Origin: Paenibacillus sp. HW567
GTDB taxonomy: Bacteria; Bacillota; Bacilli; Paenibacillales; Paenibacillaceae
Reading direction: 5' to 3'
DNA: 64,000 nucleotides
NCBI RefSeq assembly: GCF_000374185.1
Contig: NZ_KB910518.1
Location: 3,667,687-3,731,686 of the forward strand
Part shown: piece after piece, positions 58,871 through 64,000 of the stretch
Layout: every line of letters begins with the position of its first letter
Numbering within the stretch: position 1 is the stretch's first letter
Made by a program: the position numbers and the translations under genes
Notes under the pieces: generated by a model
What the model was told of the DNA's origin: nothing
The model's database searches: none
What the model saw: the letters and a program-made list of their open reading frames with translations, nothing else

Positions 58871-61800
58871 CTATAAATCTGTAATCATTTTGAGGCGTGT
58901 AACGGAGCCCTCAGTAAGTAATATTGCTTCACTTGCATCCATCGCTTGGTTAAGCTCATGGTATTCCATACCTTCCAGCATAAAGCCATAAGACATATGA
59001 TCGCTTGGTGTGCCACCAATCAGCAGAGCATTTCCGCTATTGATCATCTCTCCCGCAAGTTCAGTGGTAAGCTGCATCTGGTTCAGTTCAAGCGTATTGC
59101 TGCCAAAAAGCAGCATAACCCCAAGCCCGCCTCCAAATCTCGCTATCCGCTCCAAATGTTCCAGCGAATCATTCTCCATCAAATCGAAAGCTGATTTAAA
59201 ATGAGGCATTACAATTACGTGAAGCGGATACTTAGACAAAATATAACTGATTTCATCAAATTCTCCCGGCACGGAAGCCGCCGCCAAGGCTTCGCGAGCA
59301 TCATTTTTTCTGAGTTGAAGCTGTTCAATCAATGACTCTGTGAGCTGCAGAAACTCTTCTGCTGTGCTCATATATCGGGTTAGTATTGGACTGGCCTTCA
59401 GCACTGGTAATTTCACAACGCCGCTATCAAACAAATGAAACTCCTTAGTTATTGAACCCGCTGATTCAAAAAGAGCTTGCAGGATTGATATGAACGTAAA
59501 ATCTACTTGCATTGGGTTGGTATAAGACACCACGAAATTACTGATTTGCTTCACATTTATTTCTGCCGGAAGTGTAGTTGTCCAGTCTAGTCCAATCGGC
59601 ACCAGAGCATCCCCGGCTCCTTCAGGTCGGTTCTTGTTGGCGCGCTCCAGAAGCTCTGTAAGAGAAAGCTTGTCCGGGATCACAGAAATTCCGGCAGTAT
59701 TAGTGTCTCCCGCCACTACCTTCATCTCCGAGCTGATCCGGCGAATGCCCACGGCAATCTGATCATCCGAGCTGCCCTCCACCGGAAGCGCAGTATGGAA
59801 TTCCAGAATCCGGTTATCTTTGAGCAGCCCGCGGCCTACGGTATTCGTTGGCTCCATCCCCTCTGTTCTTCCCAGAATGCTAGAGTAATCCATTCTGTCA
59901 GACATTTGGTACACAAGAGCCTGCTTAACATTCTGACTGATCCGGTAAGGATAAGAGTTGACAGCGTTGGCTGCAAACACAAAGTAGATGCCGTAATTGC
60001 CACCTTCCCGTACAAGCTTCGCGAGATCCAGAACATGGTCATCGTAGGCTTCTGCAAAGCCTGTGTAATTATCGAGCAGAATGACTATGTAAGGGACCTT
60101 TTCACCTGTTGCTGCACAGTAAGAAACCAGATTGCTGATGCCAAGCTGAGAAAATTTACGTTTGCGTTCATCCAATTGTGAGAGCAGCCAGCTAATCAGT
60201 TTCCCAAGCTTTTGCTCATCCTCTGGAAAAATAACATCTCCCAAATGCGGAAGCTCATGAAACACGCCCAACGTGCGTGTCCCGAAATCCAGTATGTAAA
60301 AATGCACGTACTCAGGATCATATTTCATGGCAAGCGACATGATCATTGTTTTTAACAGAGTCGTTTTGCCGCTGGCCGGCGCTCCATAAATCAGCAGGTG
60401 TCCATTCTGGTTAAAATTGATGTCCAAATTGTATTGTTCCTGATCGGAAGGATTGTCTACTCGTCCCACGGTAGCAGTCAGGTGGTCATTTGGTTCTGGC
60501 CAATGCTCCCCGTTCCAGATTTGTTCCTGATCCAGCACTTCTGCCAAAGCCAGAGTCTCCGGTAGCGGAGGAAGCCATAGCTGAAAAGCCTCTCCGATTG
60601 ATTCTTCAGCGGAAATAGCAGCAAGATGATTAACTACAGCCTGTAATTCACTTAGTTGGGAGGAATTATCACTGTGTTTCTCCTTCGGAATCAGGGCTCT
60701 GCGCTCACCGCTCAGTGAAACAATATCCATCTTGGGGCTTCCAGCCTTATCCGTCTCTCCAGCTTGATATGGCGCTCCACTCCAGGAGGACTGGAATAAG
60801 GTGAACACTTCATTATTGCCGACCTGTAAAAACCCCCGGCCTTTTTCCTTGATTTCCGCTGCCTCTGGCCGCTTCAGCATTTCCTGGCTATCCGAAGGCG
60901 TCTGTACCTTCAGGCACAGCTTAAATCTGGAGTTACTCCATATCTGGTCATCGACGACACCGGAAGGCTTTTGAGTTGCCAGTATTAAGTGAATCCCCAA
61001 GCTTCTTCCTACCCGTGCCGCACTGACCAGCTCTTTCATAAATTCCGGCTGATCAGATTTAAGTTCCGCGAACTCGTCCACCACGATGATTAAATGAGGC
61101 AGAGGAAGGCTTACTTCCTTGTTGCGGTAAAGAACGATGTAATTATCAATGCTCGTTACCCCAGCTTCACTGAACAGGCGTTGTCTCCGCATAAGCTCAC
61201 TTTTGATGGAAGCAAGAGCCCGGTTGATCTGATTGCCGCCAAGATTGGTGATTGTTCCCACCAGGTGGGGAATCCCCAGGAAGGCATTGGCCATCCCGCC
61301 ACCTTTATAGTCAATCAGCACAAAGGCAACCTCATGAGGATGATAATTCACCGCGAGACCCAGAAGCAGGGATTGGAGCAGCTCACTTTTCCCTGAACCC
61401 GTTGTACCGGCAACGAGACCGTGAGGACCATAGTTTTTTTCATGCATATCGAACAACAGCGACTTTCCGCCTGCCCCGAGCCCCAGAGGAATGGACAATG
61501 TGCGGTTCGCCTGATTTCTAGACCAGCGCTGCAGTACATTTAGCTCCTCAACCTGTTCAACCTCAAAGCTCCCCAAAAAGGTGACCATTGGCGGGATATA
61601 GCTGTTATTCTGTCCCTCTTTGATTCTGAGCGGCGATAAGGAACGGGCAAAAAACTCTGAGTGCTCCTTATCCAGCGAATCGGCTGAAAAATGATCTGCC
61701 AAATGGCTTAACAGTTGATTTGTATCTTTGCGGACCATTCCCTTGCTGTCCTTAATTTCCAGAATGGCCTGGCAATTCAGGGGTAGTGCAACGTCGATCT

Positions 61801-62863
61801 TCTCTGAAATAAAAATGCTGGTCAGTCCAAGAGACGAATTGCCTGATAGCAAATATTTCATCATATCCGTGCTGTCCCACAGTTCAGGAGCAAAGATCAG
61901 AAAGACATAGTGCGGGGTCAGCAAAGTCTGCAAGCCGTAACTGTTATTACTTCCCTCTTCTCTCTTTCTAAGCTCCGGAAGCAGTTCATCAGCAAGATTG
62001 GAGGCTTCGTAGGAGGTCGTAGCCAAACTTCTCTGACTCCGAGCTTTATCCCACGTATGAGGCAGCCATTTCAGCCATTCCCAGTGCTCCAAATCCTCTG
62101 GCTGCATCACACATACTACTCTCACATCGTCGTAACCTTGGTGTGTTGTGAGATGGACTATGGTGGCATTCAGAAAATCGCGAACCTCCTGCCGTTTGCC
62201 GTATATCCCAAGCGTATTAATATTTCTTAGCGGTATGTAGACCGGAATATCTCTTACAAAATACATTTCTTCGCATATCTTAGCGGCGATTTCTTCGAGA
62301 GGATTCTCATCATCAATTGCTTTCGCCTTTGTGCTGTAGGTCGGCACCAGGGAAATCGGCTGTATTCCAATTCCAACCCGGGTATTTAGAAAATCATCTT
62401 CAATGGCGGTTCTTTCCCAGAGCTGCTTGCCTCTGCTGCGTACGATTTCTGCACAGGACTGGATACTCGGGTGTATGTATGTATAAGCTTCGCGCTGCGT
62501 ACTTGCGGCGCTTTGTAAATCATTGCGCACCTGGAATAAGTAGTTGAGATATTTCTTTTCCAGCTTTTTGTTCTGCTCATGATGTTTGTTAACACTGGAT
62601 TTATAATTCAGGATTGAAACCATGACCGTAAGGATAGTCATACTCATGGTTGATATCAGCATAGTAAAGGACCTGGTTAATGTTGACATAAATATTGATA
62701 TAACCAACATCCCTATGGGTGGAACAATAATTGTCAACCACGAGAATGTTGGTTTTCCCGAGGGCCTGGCAGGATCCTCCAAAGCTAATTCGCCTTCCGG
62801 GTAGTTCGGTCTAATTCGGGGGGTTCTTTGTACCTGATTGGTTAGCATTTCTTGAGAGCTCAT
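58871..62863 (-). CDS. essC: EssC-like FtsK/SpoIIIE secretion ATPase (T7SS motor)
   Basis: About 1330 residues. Two N-terminal membrane segments (WLTIIVPPIGMLVISIFM and FTMLISTMSMTILTVMVSIL) come first. The first FtsK domain has Walker A GTTGSGKSELLQSL near residue 485, with FVLIDYKGGGMANAF and IVVDEFAEL. The second has GAPASGKTTLLKT near 826, with FYILDFGTRTLG. A third, degenerate domain lies at the C-terminus with no intact P-loop. N-terminal FHA domains of canonical T7SSb EssC are absent, so the layout is closer to EccC. The ATG at 62863 has GGTGA nearby; an upstream ATG (62872) is possible. It should power export of the WXG and toxin proteins. Confidence 0.88.
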   Translation of the reverse strand: MSSQEMLTNQVQRTPRIRPNYPEGELALEDPARPSGKPTFSWLTIIVPPIGMLVISIFMSTLTRSFTMLISTMSMTILTVMVSILNYKSSVNKHHEQNKKLEKKYLNYLFQVRNDLQSAASTQREAYTYIHPSIQSCAEIVRSRGKQLWERTAIEDDFLNTRVGIGIQPISLVPTYSTKAKAIDDENPLEEIAAKICEEMYFVRDIPVYIPLRNINTLGIYGKRQEVRDFLNATIVHLTTHQGYDDVRVVCVMQPEDLEHWEWLKWLPHTWDKARSQRSLATTSYEASNLADELLPELRKREEGSNNSYGLQTLLTPHYVFLIFAPELWDSTDMMKYLLSGNSSLGLTSIFISEKIDVALPLNCQAILEIKDSKGMVRKDTNQLLSHLADHFSADSLDKEHSEFFARSLSPLRIKEGQNNSYIPPMVTFLGSFEVEQVEELNVLQRWSRNQANRTLSIPLGLGAGGKSLLFDMHEKNYGPHGLVAGTTGSGKSELLQSLLLGLAVNYHPHEVAFVLIDYKGGGMANAFLGIPHLVGTITNLGGNQINRALASIKSELMRRQRLFSEAGVTSIDNYIVLYRNKEVSLPLPHLIIVVDEFAELKSDQPEFMKELVSAARVGRSLGIHLILATQKPSGVVDDQIWSNSRFKLCLKVQTPSDSQEMLKRPEAAEIKEKGRGFLQVGNNEVFTLFQSSWSGAPYQAGETDKAGSPKMDIVSLSGERRALIPKEKHSDNSSQLSELQAVVNHLAAISAEESIGEAFQLWLPPLPETLALAEVLDQEQIWNGEHWPEPNDHLTATVGRVDNPSDQEQYNLDINFNQNGHLLIYGAPASGKTTLLKTMIMSLAMKYDPEYVHFYILDFGTRTLGVFHELPHLGDVIFPEDEQKLGKLISWLLSQLDERKRKFSQLGISNLVSYCAATGEKVPYIVILLDNYTGFAEAYDDHVLDLAKLVREGGNYGIYFVFAANAVNSYPYRISQNVKQALVYQMSDRMDYSSILGRTEGMEPTNTVGRGLLKDNRILEFHTALPVEGSSDDQIAVGIRRISSEMKVVAGDTNTAGISVIPDKLSLTELLERANKNRPEGAGDALVPIGLDWTTTLPAEINVKQISNFVVSYTNPMQVDFTFISILQALFESAGSITKEFHLFDSGVVKLPVLKASPILTRYMSTAEEFLQLTESLIEQLQLRKNDAREALAAASVPGEFDEISYILSKYPLHVIVMPHFKSAFDLMENDSLEHLERIARFGGGLGVMLLFGSNTLELNQMQLTTELAGEMINSGNALLIGGTPSDHMSYGFMLEGMEYHELNQAMDASEAILLTEGSVTRLKMITDL

Positions 62864-63187
62864 CTTTTTCATCACCACTGAATAGGAATTTTGGATTAAC
62901 AATACTATTATTTAAAATTTTAAATAAAAATATTAAAACTTCATTAAATTGGAATATACATTATGCATTATCGGCACTTCGCCTCAATAGTTTATATTTT
63001 CCATAGAATTTATTGTTAATATAGTTCATTGATCCCTTATTAGTTATCATTCGCTTTATTAAATTAAAATTAACAGAGTATAAAGTTATGGTCCATTAGT
63101 CACTATTCGGTAGTTTAATCAAGTGAGATGTAAGGATGTTTGACTTATTTACATTTCCTTTTTCATTCAATTACTTTATTTCTCATC
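62864..63187. other. AT-rich upstream region of the secretion operon
   Basis: About 320 bases without a gene. It is strongly AT-rich with several T- and A-tracts. The promoter of the leftward operon must lie here, but no clear -35/-10 pair stands out to me. Confidence 0.4.
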
Positions 63188-63189
63188 CG

Positions 63190-63232
63190 CAAAAAAAGAT
63201 CTGATTTCTGCAATTTTTAAGCAGAACTCAGA
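63190..63232 (-). terminator. Terminator upstream of the secretion operon
   Basis: TCTGATTTCTGC (63200-63211) pairs with GCAGAACTCAGA (63221-63232), with TTTTTTT on the minus strand at 63191-63197. It stops transcripts from the toxin/immunity module to the right. Confidence 0.75.
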
Positions 63233-63295
63233 CCCTCATTTCAATTTTATATTCATTTTATAGATCCTATGTATCAAAAAACCTTCACTAGCCTG

Positions 63296-63716
63296 ACACG
63301 TATCCTTACCTGTTCTATGTCAACTGGTCGTCACCAGATTATTCGTTCACGATAACCATCGCGGCAAGTAGCCCATTCGTTGCGGACATTATGCAGAAAA
63401 GTCCTGACAATATTAATAGTCGATTTATCCATCTTAGAAGGCACGATGGTTTAGACAGCTTATCCATAAGGGCGGCGTAACAGGCTTAGCAACATAAAAA
63501 AACTGTGAGAGAGCAACATAACAAAAAACAGGTCAATCATGGTAGTAACTGACCATAATCAACCTGTTTTTTGTAACGGAATAGTAATTTTTAGATTTAA
63601 AATTAAAGTATTTGATGTGCGTACAACAGAAATGGAGGAATCTTTATACAGATATTACATGGGTTAGATGAGTTATTGGTTGAATAAAGATTTCATTCGG
63701 CACCTGGGTAAATTAC
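63296..63716 (-). repeat. Dispersed repeat R3
   Basis: This copy aligns along its length with R1 and in its right half with R2: CCTTACCTG and TATGTCAACTGG at the left, the hairpin in the middle, GATGTGCGTACAAC, then TTCATTCGGCACCTGGG at the right. A short minus-strand frame (63331-63432, 33 codons) resembles the one in R1. It lies downstream of the SUKH-type immunity gene, as R1 and R2 lie downstream of their immunity genes. Function unknown. Confidence 0.7.
63523..63568. terminator. R3 terminator hairpin
   Basis: AACAGGTCAATCATGGT pairs with ACCATAATCAACCTGTT, with T-runs on both strands (TTTTTT on either side), so it may end transcription both ways. Confidence 0.7.
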
Positions 63717-63762
63717 ACAAGAAATTACTTTTATTACAATGCATCGAAGAACAATAATCCAA

Positions 63763-64000
63763 TTATTTTTCCGTCACATCGTATAGTTTCTCTAGAAATT
63801 CTTCAAAATCCTTAGCAAGGAAGTACATATTACTCATATCTTCTGGATCTTCATCATGAATCCAAAAACAAACATTTCCAAAATGCTTTTCAGTAAGACC
63901 TAAACAAATTTGATTTCCACCCGAATCATCTGCAATTGGAATAAAGCCTATATCCATTATATCGTCAAATATATCAATTTTTTTATCTAAATTGTCATAC
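63763..64000 (-). CDS. SUKH/SMI1-KNR4-like immunity protein (N-terminus beyond window)
   Basis: 79 codons are visible, open to the window edge. The sequence contains FIPIADDSGGNQICLGL, NVCFWIHDEDPEDM and YFLAKDFEEFLEKLYD, the C-terminal pattern of SUKH-family immunity proteins. These neutralise nuclease and other toxins of secreted polymorphic systems. Its start and the toxin gene expected before it lie to the right of the window. Repeat R3 follows its stop. Confidence 0.75.
   Translation of the reverse strand, partial: YDNLDKKIDIFDDIMDIGFIPIADDSGGNQICLGLTEKHFGNVCFWIHDEDPEDMSNMYFLAKDFEEFLEKLYDVTEK

Overview
The window looks like a chromosome segment of a Paenibacillus-type Firmicute. The signs are strong AGGAGG-type ribosome binding sites, YesM/YesN-like two-component pairs next to sugar ABC transporters, lipobox solute-binding proteins, SLH-domain surface proteins and a type VII secretion (T7SS) ATPase of the EssC/FtsK kind. 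No tRNA, rRNA or CRISPR array was seen.

Positions 1-30190 form a carbohydrate-sensing and carbohydrate-degrading region. It starts with a YesN/YesM-like pair (1-2952) divergent from two sugar permeases (3111-4837) that lack a binding protein. A GH35 beta-galactosidase follows (4933-7293), then a complete LplBC-type ABC importer (7394-10906) with its own sensor/regulator pair (11091-14441). Next come a GH2 glycosidase (14582-16963) divergent from an AraC regulator, a CapA-like protein, a methyltransferase, and a large double-kinase hybrid sensor with a BTAD response regulator (19888-24144). The region ends with another AraC regulator and a divergent GH115/SGNH-esterase pair (25285-30189). GH35, GH2, GH115 and an esterase together suggest attack on a glucuronate- and galactose-containing plant polysaccharide. 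A structured repeat of about 160 bp sits in inverted orientation on either side of the GH115/SGNH pair.

Positions 30539-32516 hold ptsHI, the general phosphotransferase genes. Beyond them lies an AT-richer accessory region, first marked by a fragment of an endonuclease V gene (about 32745-32989).

Positions 33176-41179 hold an array of secreted polymorphic toxins with WXG/LXG-like N-termini, each followed by a putative immunity gene. There are two full-length toxins with nearly identical N-terminal halves but unrelated C-termini, plus one 5'-truncated orphan module between them. A WXG-like small protein heads the array. A dispersed repeat with a terminator hairpin (R1, R2, R3) lies downstream of three immunity genes. 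The third copy is at 63296-63716, next to a SUKH-type immunity gene cut by the window end.

Positions 41380-62863 look like one long leftward operon. It mixes T7SS parts (EssC-like ATPase, YukD-like ubiquitin fold, WXG-like protein) with parts resembling Tad/Flp pilus machinery (CpaB/SAF protein, CpaE/MinD-like ATPase, TadA/CpaF-like ATPase, a large TadB/TadC-like membrane protein and several single-TM pseudopilin-like proteins). It ends in an SLH-anchored protein and a large secreted protein. EsaA, EssA and EssB homologues were not recognised. My inference is that this is a non-canonical T7SS that has taken Tad-like parts in place of the usual membrane subunits, and that it exports the neighbouring toxins. 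This is the most interesting system in the window.
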